A stretch of 64,000 nucleotides of DNA from Plantago major (lineage: Eukaryota > Streptophyta > Magnoliopsida > Lamiales > Plantaginaceae). Of the stretch, positions 21,201 to 32,537 are shown in pieces. The stretch lies in the NCBI GenBank assembly GCA_026545765.1, contig CM048843.1:682001-746000 (forward strand), given 5' to 3'. Within the stretch, counting starts at the first letter, position 1. Each line of letters begins with the position of its first letter. The notes beneath the pieces are model-generated. The model saw only the letters and a program-made list of their open reading frames with translations, had not been told where the DNA came from and did no database searches. The translations under genes were made by a program, and so were the position numbers.

Positions 21201-23826
21201 GAAGTCTGTTCCTCATCAACCTTTCTTTCTGCTTGATCCTGAGATTAGAAACATAACACTTAGGAAATTTTATCAAGAAAAATTTTATTGACAAATCAGA
21301 TATCTGAGAGGTCAATTACCTCCGTTGGAGGCTCAGATACTAGTCTTTCAGAGACTTGTGCAGTCTCTGGAATCTTTTCTTGTGATGAAGGCCTTGATGC
21401 CTCATCAATTTCCATATGTTGTGAGGATTGAGTGGGCAGCTCCTCAACAACTTCTACTTCTTTTTGAACCTGTTAAGTAGAACGTGTTAGTTTGAGAAAA
21501 ATGATCAGAAATTTGCTCTTTGAAGATTATAGGTATTTGAATGAAATACCTTCTCTGCAGAAGGTTCAGATACTTGTTCCTCAGAGACCTTGGAAGTCTC
21601 TGGATTCTTCTCTGAAGAGATAGACTTTTCAGTCTCTTCATTTTTCTTCTTAGTTGGAGCCTATTAGAAACAAACACTTATTAGTCAAGTGTATAGAGCA
21701 CATATCTGAGTTATATCTTAAGGAATAATTCTCTACCTGTGAGACAGGCTCCTGTTCCTTAAGTGATGAGGCTATGGAAGCCTCCTTCTCAGATTCTGAG
21801 GTAAGCTTTACAGCTTCCTCTTGTTGTTGTGTTTCTAAATCAGTCTGTAACAAAGAAATTTCATTAAATAACAAGATTTATCAGACACAAAAATATCACA
21901 AGTAAAGAGTTAAACCATTCAGCTACCTGAGCAGTGTCAGGCTGATTAGTCTCTGGAACTTGTGACCCTTCCATGCGTTGGTCTTGTTGTTCCATTTCAG
22001 CTTCTTTGTTTGAAGTTTCAGGTACTTCAGACCTTTCCTGAGTATGCAACTTAGTTGCCTCCCCTGGTTGATCATTCTGAGTAGATGTCTCAGTTTGATT
22101 CCTCTCATTGAGTTGGGGAACCTGCTCTTTTGCAGGATTTTCTTCAGCAATGAAAGATGCTGGTATCTGCAGCTCAAGTACCATTTCAGCAGTATCCTTA
22201 TCATTTGTGGTTGTTGTGCTTGAGACAGACTGTTTAGTGTTGAGGCAATGGCAGTATCCTCCAACACTAAGCTATCACTCATCAGAGCATCTTCAATATC
22301 TTTCAGTCTTTCTTGCTCTGATGGTGTAATTTGTCCAATGACCTTGGACACAGTTGCTTCTTCAGAAACCTTTGAAACAGGTGCTTGTTCAGCAACCTGT
22401 GGTGTAGGTTCTTCTTCATATACCTCTACACCAGTTACTTTTTCAGTAAACTTAGCCCTTTTTGATTTTTCTAGGACTTCAGAGATGACTAATTCATCAT
22501 CTTCATCGTCAGAGCTCTCATAAGCATTAGGAACTGATTGGTCCATAATCCCTGTTGTTTCTGCAGATAGGGCTTGGTATCTATCACTACTTTCTTTAGC
22601 AGCATTTATGAGTTCATCAGCAAGGCTTTCGGCAATAGTCTTAACATTTCTGAAAGCACTTTCTCTTGCTGAGTCTACTTGTTCAGTGGCCAATACCTCT
22701 TTTGCAGCATTGATGAGTTTCATCTGCATTTATGAGTTCATCGGTAGTGGCGACAGGTATCTGGGAATCGACAACCTCAATGGGTGTGCCTTCTGATTTG
22801 CCAGCAGACTTCTTTCGTGAAGTTCTGGGCTTCTTGGTCGCAACCTTTCCCTCAGATACCTCTTCAGTCTTTTGCTTCTTGGAACCTTTCTGAGATCCAG
22901 TAACCTTTTTCATCATGTTTGTATACTCATATTTGTAGAGTAGGTTACTGTTGGCTATGTCAGCCCTCTCTCTGAGCTCAATGCCAAGCTTTTCCAGCAA
23001 GTAGCATATCTTTAGACCATAGCTTACTGTGGTCTTTGGCTCAGCAAGTCCCTTAGCGATTCTAGGCTCAAAGCCTTGAATCTTCTTCACAAACTTCATA
23101 AAGGCGTACTTTCCCCAATTGAAAGGGTTTTCCAGCCTTTTGTCTTGTTGTTGCAACAAGAACATCATCATCCAGTGTTCTTGGCTTATCTGGTCAACAC
23201 CTCCTTGTAGACCATCAAAGCATCTGTGGAGAATGCATGCCAACACATCCCAGTGAACCAGCAGATGTCTGGTTCTGATGTCAGCAAGCTTGAAATCAAG
23301 GGTGTCGATTTTCAAGATCACACACATCACTGTACAGCTGTTTTACACCTTCAAGTAGATCATCATCCTTGGTGTCTATTTCAAAATCCTTTCCAAGATT
23401 TTGAAGGTCAAACAACTTACAGAAAGTTGTTAAGTCCAAAAGGATTTCCTTTCCTTGGACTGAAATTTTTATAGACACTATTGCAATGCCGTCAGAAACA
23501 CATGACATAATCCTGGAGTTATTGTAGAATTCTAACACATCTAGTGAAGAAATTCTACTGGGAAGAGCTGATAGAAAACCCTTGATTTTTGCCTTTTCAA
23601 GCATGTCAAGTATTAGCTTTCTATCGGCTTGATTTTCAATAGCAGCCGTGAGGTATTCCTCAATCATGGCACCACCCCAAATCATTCTGTGATTTGAAGT
23701 CCAATGATTGGGATCGAAGTCTCCTACCAATCGATTGTTTACAACTACCAATTCTGGTGCTTGCTTTTCAGCAGTACCAGTGGTAGTATTTTGGGATTTC
23801 TGGGTAGAAGCACGTTTTGGAGCCAT
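18280..23826 (-). pseudogene. SirS1 extra gene (aORF, env position), six exons, broken
   Basis: The gene follows the lost pol and starts at ATG 23824-23826. Exons are 23826-21927, 21844-21737 (108 nt), 21660-21550 (111), 21469-21320 (150), 21238-21119 (120) and 21040-18280. All introns are GT-AG, 76-82 nt long, and those after exon 2 are phase 0. The N-terminal domain (NHRMIWGGAM, FNWGKYAFMKFVKKIQGF) is followed by a Lys/Arg-rich stretch (KKPRTSRKK), an acidic stretch, short Glu/Ser/Pro-rich exons, a coiled coil (LLEEEQQLHLQLEEKI), and a C-terminal domain (VNSKFPEPIQK, RYLKIIYEYFKLSD). No signal peptide or membrane segment is visible, so it does not look like an envelope protein. Frameshifts near 23305, 22700 and 22190, breaks near 19460 and 19200, and a TAG at about 18754 disrupt it. 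I do not know its function. Confidence 0.82.
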
Positions 23827-24423
23827 CTCTTTATATAGCGTGAGTTTTTCAAAGGTCTGAAAGAGATTAAGGTGAAAGATTAGTGATTCTTTGCAGAAAA
23901 ACTAATTTGGGAGCAGAGATTTGCAAAAAAATAGAAGAGAGAAATTTGCTAATCTTGTGCAAGTTTGAATGTTGGATTAGGCGAAAGTGAATTCTTTTGC
24001 CAAAATCCTATATATATATAGCAATGTAATCTCAACAGTCACATACATACAAATTAATTTTGTGTGTAGTTATCTGTGTATTAAAGACAGGCGTGGGTAA
24101 AAGCTTGTTCGGTATTAAATGCTTGTTCGGTATTAAATGCATAGTGGGCCCTGTCGGAATTTCAACAGTCCACTATTTACTGAGAGTTAATCTCTGCCGT
24201 AATGATCAATCGCCCATTTCATCAAGGGTCACCATTGCTTCTTCAGCAATGATCACAATCAGCAAATGTAATTGTGCCCATTTAATGAATTTTTGGCTAT
24301 TAGCTATCTGAATCACGTTTCTGTGTGAATAAGAACACTGTTGTATCTGATTCTATCTCATACTTGTTGTCTTTTCAAAGTTTTTCCACAAAGATAGAAA
24401 TAATTCAAATTTCAAGATAGTAG
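23827..24423 (-). promoter_or_regulatory. SirS1 region upstream of the extra gene, with TATA-like box
   Basis: There is no coding sequence. A TATA-like run CTATATATATATAG at 24008-24021 lies about 180 bp upstream of the extra-gene ATG and is conserved in SirS2 (53331-53342). It could drive a separate extra-gene transcript. The gag-to-extra-gene deletion joint lies just to the right, near 24490. Confidence 0.6.
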
Positions 24424-25979
24424 TTAATTGTAGACAGTTGTACTATTCTCTTTTGTGTTCCCCCTCACTGAATGATCTAGATATCTGAGTACCATTAGAA
24501 ATTCTCTTTCATAGAGATCAAGTTCTTTTCTGAGATTTTCCAGATCTTTGATTCCTTCTTCATCACTTTCATAAGTATAACAGGAAGTATGTGTTACCTC
24601 ATCAACCATTAGACAAGGTTCAATGTTGGAGATATATGGAATGATTTCTTCAGCCATTCCACACGCTTCTTTCTTCTTTTGACCAAAGTCAATTACTTCA
24701 TGAGAAACACCGCACATTTATGGGGAAGGCAGTGTGGAATCATCTGAAACCTCATCCTCAGAATCAGACTCAATATCTAGAGCATCCAGTTGGATTTGAA
24801 TCTTTTTTCCTTTCTTCAGTGAGCATAGCTCTCTGACTTCTTTTGAAGATTCTTTTGTCTTTCTTGTCACCTGCCTTTAGTTTGTTGAAGGCAGGGCAAT
24901 CCTTCTTGATGCTTTCTGAGCTGGCTTGTTCAACGAGCTTTGCATATTTTTGTACTGGTGATAGTTTGAGCCTAGATGCTTTTTCAGCTTCTCTTTGGCT
25001 TTTCTTCTCTCAATTTCTCGACTGAAATATTTTCCCATTTGCTTTACAGCAAGAGCATCCTCACTCACCTCATTGCCTTTCTTCTTTGAGCCTAGATGCT
25101 TTTTCAGCTTCTCTTTGGCTTTTCTTCTCTCAATTTCTCGACTGATATATTTTCCCATTTGCTTTACAGCAAGAGCATCCTCAGTCACCTCCTTGCCTTT
25201 CTTCTTTTCAGAAGTTCCTTGAGCAACTAGAGCAACATTCTGCAACTTCTCAGTTGTTTGTTCTCTTTGAGTTGTCTCATAGTCAACAGTGGCAAGGTGA
25301 GAGAAAAGTTCCACAGGAGTGATATCTGGCATTCCTTGGTTAAAGTAGAAAAACTTTGTGTGTTCCCAGTTATGATTTAGACTTCTCATAATAGTCTTAA
25401 TCTTTTCTGACTGGGTATATCTATTACTCTCACCAAGTGCAGCCATATCACTCATAAGTGTTGTAAACCGGAAATCTAGTTCTTCAAGAGTCTCCGTGGG
25501 ACCTTGTTTAAAGTTTTGGAATTTGAGCTTCAAAACTTCGACCTTATTTTCCTTTGTTTTCTCAGTGCCGGCACAGATTTCTTCAATCAGTTGCCAGGCC
25601 ACTTTCGCCATTTTTGCACCCCATAGTTTACACTGTATGTGCTCTGGAGTAGAACGTATGATGATATTACGAGCCTGATCATCCAATCGATTTCTCTTGG
25701 CATCTTCTGATGTCCAGAGCTCTCTGGGCTTTGGTTTGTAAATGACTTGACTGGCATGTCTCCCACTGGTTGACGCATCTGTCTGTGAAGACCCATCGCT
25801 TTGTTCTCTGTCTCTACCATTAGAAACCTCTATGACTTGCTTGAGTTGTTGAATGACTATTGGACCATTCTTTATTACTTCGATCATTTAAATCCGATGG
25901 CTTCTAGGTGGAGCATCATGTTGTTCTTCCATTTTTCATAATTCTCTGGCTTGAGAATTGGGGCGTCACTTAAAGACAT
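24424..25979 (-). pseudogene. gag: SirS1 gag, broken, with internal duplication
   Basis: This is a copia-type Gag (UBN2-like). The ATG at 25977-25979 opens MSLSDAP and NYEKWKNNMM, then frameshifts before 25887. The long open part (25887-24877) holds KVEVLKLKFQNF, ELDFRFTTLMSDM and IMRSLNHNW. A 120-bp tandem duplication (about 24968-25207) repeats 40 residues around VKQMGKY and REIERRKAKEKLKKHLGS, in frame. The zinc-knuckle stretch seen in SirS2 near 58585-58645 is deleted here. A separate frame, 24717-24424, is the start of the C-terminal coiled coil and ends at the deletion joint. Confidence 0.85.
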
Positions 25980-26083
25980 CATGCAGCAAACACACTAAAC
26001 AAACAAATCAAGTGTAGGTGAAAAGCAGTTAGTGGGCACTTATCTGGGATCTAGGTTCAGTGCTGAAGGCTTGGGAACCTCCT

Positions 26084-26095
26084 GCTCTGATACCA
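26084..26095 (-). promoter_or_regulatory. SirS1 primer-binding site (initiator Met tRNA type)
   Basis: TGGTATCAGAGC on the minus strand begins two bases after the 5' LTR end. This sequence is complementary to the 3' end of plant initiator tRNA-Met and is standard for copia elements. Confidence 0.95.
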
Positions 26096-26097
26096 CT

Positions 26098-27739
26098 TGT
26101 TGGTCCAGATAACGGCAAAGTAAAAGACTAGGGGGGTGGGGGTGAATAGTCTTTTAAAACTTTTGTCGATAAGCACAGTTTCTCATATATCTGTGAAGAT
26201 ATCTGATACTTAATTTCAGAGAGCGGAAGACTTTTCTGTGATAAGTGCACGTGTTCAGCAAGATAAGTGTAAGTACTTTGCAAGATAAGTAAAGCAAGTA
26301 ATAGACTGCAGAAAGTAAATAACACAAGTCTTTTTAAAGTGGTATCTGAAGGTGGCGTAATCCTTTAACTAATCAACTTCGGCCTTTCTCAGACCTGAAA
26401 TTCACTAAGACAGATAAATTATGTAACCTTACAAATATCTTCTCTTGATTCCTAAATACACTAGGTTCCCAACCGAGTGTTCCCCCTGAGTTATTCCCCG
26501 GCTTTCACAGCCAAGTACTTCCTATACTCAGAAACCTTTTTGAGCTATTCCTTAGTTTCCCAAACTAAGTACTTCTTGTGCTCAATAACCTTGGAGTTAT
26601 TCCTTAGTTTTCCAAACTAAGTACTTCCTGTACTCCACGCCAATTAAGGTGTTGGTTAAGGTAAATTGTCAGGTGAGCTTCTTTAATAACTTGTTCAGTT
26701 ATTCAGATAGCTCTATGAATCAAGTATACTTAATACACTTTGCAATGTATGGTATCTTGTTCTTTACTGGCCCAAGTCTATGATAAGTGTTTAAGAGAAT
26801 GAAACTCAGATATGAAATCTTAGTTCAACTCTTTCACAAATAAAAATGCTTGTTAAGGATCAAGACACTTAGAACTTTTGTGTTACTTAGAATCAAGAGC
26901 TTTGGTCGCAACAGAAAGCTTGAAGATAAGTAGTATGCTTGAGAGAGCTTGTGTGAGAGTATTCAATGTAAGTTCAGTGTTCTAAGGTATGTTCTCAAGC
27001 AGTCTAAGTGTTGATATTTATAGATGAATTTGAGTGCCGTTTGAATAGTATCCGTTAGGCTTAACTCAATTTCAAACTATTGATATCTGGGTATAATCTT
27101 ATGTGAGTTTGTCTTCTTTTCGAAGATGCCGTTTTGTTTAGACATTTACATACACATTTAATGCTGCATACTATACTTTGTCCTGTAGTGCCAACGGAAC
27201 TATGCATTGTATCAGAGATCTTATTCTATCAGAGTTCTCTAAAGCTTTGCATGTTCTTTTTCATAGATTATCATGACTCCAGATACCACTTGTTGAAACA
27301 ACTTTGTTATAAAATATTTTCTTTTCAGAAACATAGTTTATGTCCAAGGTATCTGAGTGTAGATATCTGTGGGCACTTTCCTTGTCTCAGAAACCTTTTA
27401 TTCTCAGATATCTTTTGCAACACTTGTGTTTCGAAACACTTGTTTCTTCAAGATATCTGGACATAGGTATCTAAAAATCCTTGTCTTCAGCAATCTTGTG
27501 CAGTCTTCAAATCTTCAAATCCGTTGAACTTTTCCTGCTGGATGCCTTCTTCTTGGTCTTCTTCAGAAAATAAAAATTACATTTCGAGACCTAACATCCT
27601 ATACAAGATTTGCTAGACTATCATACTTGGTAAGTTTCCTCTTTTACAGTGTTCAAGTGAACCAAGAGTACTACTCACCTTTCTGAGCTAAGATAAGTCA
27701 TTAGGTTGCTGATCAAAATCTAAACAGATATTCCTAACA
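26098..27739 (-). mobile_element. SirS1 5' LTR
   Basis: The 1642-bp partner of 16248-17888 is near-identical by eye. It has the G-run hairpin (26122-26155, with the G-run interrupted by a T), the minisatellite at 26488-26641, and a minus-strand TATA box CTATAAATA at 27015-27023. The main local difference is around 27090-27150, where a short stretch has diverged. The right TSD, AAAAC, is at 27740-27744. Confidence 0.95.
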
Positions 27740-27744
27740 AAAAC

Positions 27745-28407
27745 TCCCTTGGTAATTATATGTGTAGTGGCTCTCAAGGACGAAGATATCCTGAGCCTGG
27801 ATGGCAGCATGTGTAACAACTAATGAAGGGAATGAAAGAGCATCCTCTAAAATATCATCATCAGATACTTCCTCCATGCCTCCTTCGTCGACCGCAAGAG
27901 TGGAAGAGTCTAATTCAGGTGTCGTCGTAGAGCAAGACAAGTCAAGCTCCACAACTAGCTCATTATCAGAACACTTCTCGGGTGCTTCAGATTCAGTAGA
28001 GACCTCAGGTGGAGAGATTGTGTATCAAGATTTCTACCCCCCCCCCCAGTACCAGGAGAATACCTCTCTACAAAATAATTAGCTACCTCACTCCAAGAGT
28101 CAATCGATCCCTCAGGTGCCGTCGTAAGCCAATTTCTAGCAGACCCTTCCAAGGCTCCATCAAAAATCCTCATGCAAAGCTGCTCTTCTGAAAGCCAAAT
28201 CCCCTCTTCATTCTCATGCGGAATCCTCAGCACACCATCCTCGAATGCCTCTAAGAATTTTCGAACATCACCATATGCATCGAACTTGGTAGGAATGGAG
28301 TAGTAAGCAGTGTTCGCCCAATAATTCCTGGCATCGACATCCAGCTTTATACATGGTTTTTTAGGCATCACATACGAACAATAGTAATCTCCAAACGTCA
28401 TAGCCAT
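27745..28407 (-). pseudogene. gag: AthC gag, broken and interrupted by SirS1
   Basis: The ATG at 28405-28407 opens a gypsy-type Gag with FDAYGDVRKFLEAFEDG, RNWLTTAPEGS and WSEVANYFVERYSPG. The frame breaks at a C-run (about 28037-28050, plus strand) and continues in another frame through an acidic, Ser/Glu-rich tail (MEEVSDDDILEDAL) to the SirS1 junction. The length before interruption is about 220 codons. No zinc knuckle or protease is visible. Confidence 0.8.
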
Positions 28408-28562
28408 CTTTGAGCCCTTGCTGAATTACTAGTATCTGCACATAGAAAAACAAAACCAAAGAGTAGATCCACAAAAATAACAAAAACTAATCTAAACCAG
28501 AAAAACAAACAAATGAACAAACAAAAACGTAAAAACTCCTAAACACTACAGAGGGAGTTAAC

Positions 28563-28580
28563 TCCCCGGCAGCGGCGCCA
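28563..28580 (-). promoter_or_regulatory. AthC primer-binding site (tRNA-Asp type)
   Basis: TGGCGCCGCTGCCGGGGA on the minus strand follows the LTR after four bases. It differs by one base from the tRNA-Asp-complementary site typical of Athila elements. Confidence 0.88.
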
Positions 28581-28584
28581 AATT

Positions 28585-29980
28585 TGATGTGCTCAAATTA
28601 TTACTTAGAAAACAAGTAGTAAGCAGTTGTTGTAGACAGACAATGCTAACCACAGGATCGTTCGCTAAGGAGCTAACTAAGCCACTATAGTGATGCAGAG
28701 CAAATACAGAGATGTTTGCAGAAAACAAGATTTGAAAATTTGTATTTTTACCTAAACTAAACCTAACACAGGAAACAGAAGAAAACTAGTTGGTGAAAAT
28801 CAATGGAAAGAAGAGCAAACACGGTAGCGATGATCCGGTTATGCTAATTCAATACTAGGTAATCGTTCATATTTGTCACACGGTCGGCGTACATGAAACT
28901 AATCAATTCGATTCAACTAATTGTAATTTGAATATTTAAAACTAGAGTAATCATGGGTTGTCATGCCACGATCCTTAACCAAAACAACTTTGAAGGTTTA
29001 AAACTAGCCTATTGAATTGAAGGTTTTACGAAGATTTAAAACCAGACGAACCTATATGAACGAATATAAACCCTAGATTCGAATCTGCATAACCATCACA
29101 TAACTACCGAGTTCTGGAGAGGTTTAACTACTCATGATGGAATCGAAGACGAAAAAAGTCATGGTATTGAATACGCAGAGCATTAACATGGTGATAATCG
29201 CATGCATGATCATACAATTCAATAAACAGAAGAAAACAAAGAATTGTAGATAAGCAATAGAGAGTTATCAATAAATTACCAAGAATTCGATGTCGATGAT
29301 TCTTACAAGATGAAAACTAAGCTCCAAAGATCAATCAATGATAAACTAGGGTTCTTAGGTCCCAAATAGGGTTTAGAATAAGTTATGTTTGAAGTTATGG
29401 TGAAAGAAATCTATTTATAGGAAGAAAAACGAAGAAAATCCGTCCAGAATTCGGCCAGAAATCGCCCATCGCGAAATCTCGCCGCGGCGAGACACTGTTT
29501 AGGTCCCCAAATTGCTCTCGCAAAATCTCGCCGTAGCGAGAACATCATTCGCCGCGGCGAGCTTAAAACCTCTGTAACTTTTGTTGCAGGCAGAATTTGG
29601 CCATGCTTCCAAAACGAAAGTTGTAGCCTTTTGAATTATCTTTCTGTGGCCACCGACTCAGGTCAATCGGACATCATATGAGAGCGTTATGGCAAAAATG
29701 GCAAGACTGCTCCGTAAAACTTCACTTTTGCAAGCTTCGCTAAAACGGCTCTCAAATCTTCGTCCGAACTCCGAATCCACTTCCGTTTTCGCCCAGTTAC
29801 TTTACATTCAAATATGTAGAACCAAAGTTTTCACTCCGATTTTCACCTTCGGGACACAAAAATCCTACAAAACACAAACAAGAAACCAAACATAAAAACG
29901 CACTAATATAAACTAAGGTCAAAGACTAACAAAAGACAATTAAAAAGGACCAAATGAGACGTTAGAATATTGTCTCATCA
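28585..29980 (-). mobile_element. AthC 5' LTR
   Basis: The 1396-bp LTR runs from TGATGTGCTC at 28585 to TCTCATCA at 29980. A minus-strand TATA-like box CTATAAATAG lies at 29411-29420. Just upstream of it (29478-29561) are three GC-rich palindromes of the CTCGCCGCGGCGAG type. The flanking 5 bp, CTAAC (29981-29985), are the expected TSD; the other copy is lost. Confidence 0.92.
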
Positions 29981-30037
29981 CTAACTTGAGCGTCGGAGTC
30001 CATACGGTCGGCACCACACCGGTGTCACCTTGGTACC
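29981..30037 (+). mobile_element. 57-bp TatA-type LTR fragment between AthC and AthD
   Basis: The segment matches TatA LTR 12275-12331 (ACTTGAGCGTCGGAGTCC and CACCGGTGTCACC). It shows that AthC and AthD inserted into the same TatA-type LTR, 57 bp apart. The rest of that LTR should lie right of AthD and TatB, beyond the window. Confidence 0.9.
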
Positions 30038-31269
30038 TGATGTGCTCAAATTACTACTTAGAAAACAAGTAGAAAGCAGTTGTTGTAGACAGACAATGCT
30101 AACCACAGAATCGTTCGCTAAGGAACCAATTAAGCTACCAAGCAGTTGAAAGCAAATAGTCACTTGTGGAAACGACTCGATTTGTTTGGTTTTGATTACT
30201 TCTAATAATTAGAAAATTGAAAAGCAGATAAATGGTTTTTTGATAGAGAGAGAAGGGAACACAGTAGTTACGATCAAGCAATGCTAATTCTCTCTAGAGA
30301 TACGTTCATACTGTCACACGGTCGGTGTACAGAAAACTATCAATCCAATTCAACCAAACGTTATTTGAAAATCTTTGAACTAGAGTAATCGTGGCTCGTA
30401 AATCCACGATCCTTAACCAAAACGTTTTAGAGAATCTTTGAACTAGCTTATTGGATTGAAGGGTTTTTAAGAAGATCTTTAAACGAGCCTAACCTATATG
30501 AACGATTTCAAACCCTAGAAGCGAATACGCAAGGCTATCATGCAGCTACCATGTTCGGAGTGGTTTAGATACTCATGACAGAAGCAAAGATCAAAGAATT
30601 CAAGATATTGCTCATGTTAAACATAATCAGAATGATAATCGCATGCAAGCTCATACAATTCGACAACAAGAACAAGAACGAATTGTAAAGAGATAAACGA
30701 TAGAGAATTACCACAATAATCAGGAATTCGATATCAATCCTTCAATCAATGATAAAACCAAGCTCCAATGTGTTTTAATGTCAAGAATAATGTCTCTTGG
30801 AGATTTTCTCAAAACTAGTTTAAAAGAGGTCTGAAAGAAAAAGAAATCAAAATTCTAATCTAATAAGGAAAATAAAATCAATTCTGCGTCGCTCCCCGCC
30901 GCGGCGAGCCTTCTTAATCGCATTGTGTATCCAGCTCGCATAATCTCGCCGCGGCGGACCAATTCCTTCGCCGCGGAGAGCTTCAATCTTCAAACAGGAG
31001 CATCACTCGCTAAATCTCGCCGCGATGAGCCATGCTGGAACTTCCAATGCCAAGCTCGTAAAATCTCGCCGCGGCGGACTGAATACCTCGCCGCGGTGAG
31101 CCATGCTAACCGACTTGTCTTCATATGGCTCAAAAGACACAGATTTCTACAAAACACAAACAAAATACCAAAGCGTAAAAACGAACTAAAAAGACTACAA
31201 AACTAAAGACAAAGACTCACAAAGACCGCTAAAAAAGACCAAATGAGACGTTAGAATATTGTCTCATCA
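30038..31269 (-). mobile_element. AthD 3' LTR
   Basis: The 1232-bp LTR is bounded by TGATGTGCTC and TCTCATCA. It is close by eye to 35823-36381 over the shared part. Six GC-rich CGCCGCGG-type palindromes occur at 30897-31100. The polypurine tract CGGTTTGGGGATTT (minus strand) abuts it at 31270-31283. Confidence 0.92.
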
Positions 31270-31283
31270 AAATCCCCAAACCG

Positions 31284-32278
31284 AACCTTTGCTCGTCCCC
31301 GAGCAAACACACAACAAAATAAAAACAACTAGACTCTAGACAACGACACACAAGAACACATAAACGAGTCAGACTTCCAAGCGACCGAACTCTACCATTG
31401 TAAGCGTTAAGTTCACAAGATGCAAAAGGTTTGCACTCAACCAACCTTGACAGAAATAGTGCACAAAAAATCCTATAAGAGAGTTTCTCAAGTAAATAGC
31501 ACTTAAGTCTAACTCTCCAATCCCTCACAAGGAAATCCTACACTTCTCTCTCTCACACTCTAGAAGTGTCCAGTAGGTTAATCACTCAAGGAACAATAAG
31601 AGAAAAAGAAGGTGACTTTCGTCACAAAGGTGCCTCAAATACCTCATGCAATGTACTCAATCAGTTAAGTCAGAAGGGGCATTTCCTTGCACACAGCAAC
31701 TTGTCGGAGCATACAACCAAACTTCCATATCTCCACATATTTACATACAATAAATTAGATGCTAATCAGTTTGGCCACTATGGGCTCTTTTAGTCTCACT
31801 TTTTTGGTAGTGTCTATTTTATCGAAGTCAACACTTTTGTGCGTGTCAGTTTGGTGTACGTGCCATCAACCCTCACGGACATATGGCTTTTTAAGACCAC
31901 GCCGGTATATAGGTAGTATTTGAAACATGCCTAACATGACTACGGTGGTGACAAGCACCACAGATACACTCCGAGACGAATCAACTAATCAGGGGAAGTA
32001 ATACATATTACAAAAATTGAATAATAAACATGTCAACACAGCAGATTTCTTCTCCCCAAACCGGTTCTTCAAAATGTACTGGCTTTTGATAAAATGAAAC
32101 ATAAAAAGCATGCCGTTCGTCATACTTAACTTAACTGAGTACACATGAGAATGAAAAGGCGCAAACAAGAGGGTTTGCACTTCCTGAAAGGATCACACAA
32201 GCGCCAGTATAATATTTTTCATCGGCTTATAGTTTCTCACCGGCTTTTTGGACTAAAGAGTTAAACAAACTTGATATT
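31284..32278 (-). other. AthD 3' internal noncoding region
   Basis: There is no credible gene. The region is homologous to 14625-15655 of AthC, with shared words such as TTCGTCATACTTAACTTA and CCTCACGG. It ends at the left edge of soloT. Confidence 0.65.
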
Positions 32279-32450
32279 TGTAGATGCTCATAGATCTACA
32301 ATCGAATTAGGTTGATGAATTGGGGGGCACCAGCGACCTGCAAGGCAACATGAGCAAACCTAGAAATGAGAGATTCCAAGGTGACACCGGTGTGGTGCCG
32401 ACCGAAGGGACTCCGATTCTCAAGTGAGATAACTGGAAGAAGATGTAGTA

Positions 32451-32537
<87 letters not shown>

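Larger units (their letters stand above)
16248..27739 (-). mobile_element. SirS1: Sirevirus-like copia element lacking pol
   Basis: The 11.49-kb element has two LTRs of 1641 and 1642 bp, a primer site, gag, a large spliced extra gene and a polypurine tract, flanked by AAAAC. Compared with SirS2 it lacks about 4.4 kb, from the gag 3' half to just upstream of the extra gene. Protease, integrase, RT and RNase H are therefore all absent. It would depend on enzymes from another copy. The Sirevirus assignment rests on gag type, the initiator-Met primer site, and an extra (env-like position) gene downstream of pol as seen in SirS2. Confidence 0.9.
13501..29980 (-). mobile_element. AthC: Athila-like gag element, split by SirS1
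   Basis: Element order on the minus strand is 5' LTR (29980-28585), primer site, gag, [SirS1], 3' noncoding region, 3' LTR remnant (14611-13501). The tRNA-Asp-type primer site (TGGCGCCGCTGCCGGGGA), LTRs over 1 kb and TGATGAG/GAGCACATCA ends fit Athila-type or related non-autonomous gypsy elements. No protease, RT or integrase is visible in the retained parts. The insertion sits in a TatA-type LTR: 29981-30037 continues that LTR at CTAACTTGAGCG. The left flank and TSD were lost with the TatA2 junction. Confidence 0.75.

Noticed and set aside
18280..23826. A host multi-exon gene captured between SirS1 LTRs
   Set aside because: The same gene with the same exon plan lies at the same place in SirS2, next to its own pol, so it belongs to the element family. 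An ancient host origin remains possible but cannot be shown here.
26084..26095. tRNA gene fragment
   Set aside because: The 12-base match to a tRNA 3' end is a primer-binding site beside an LTR; there is no cloverleaf around it.
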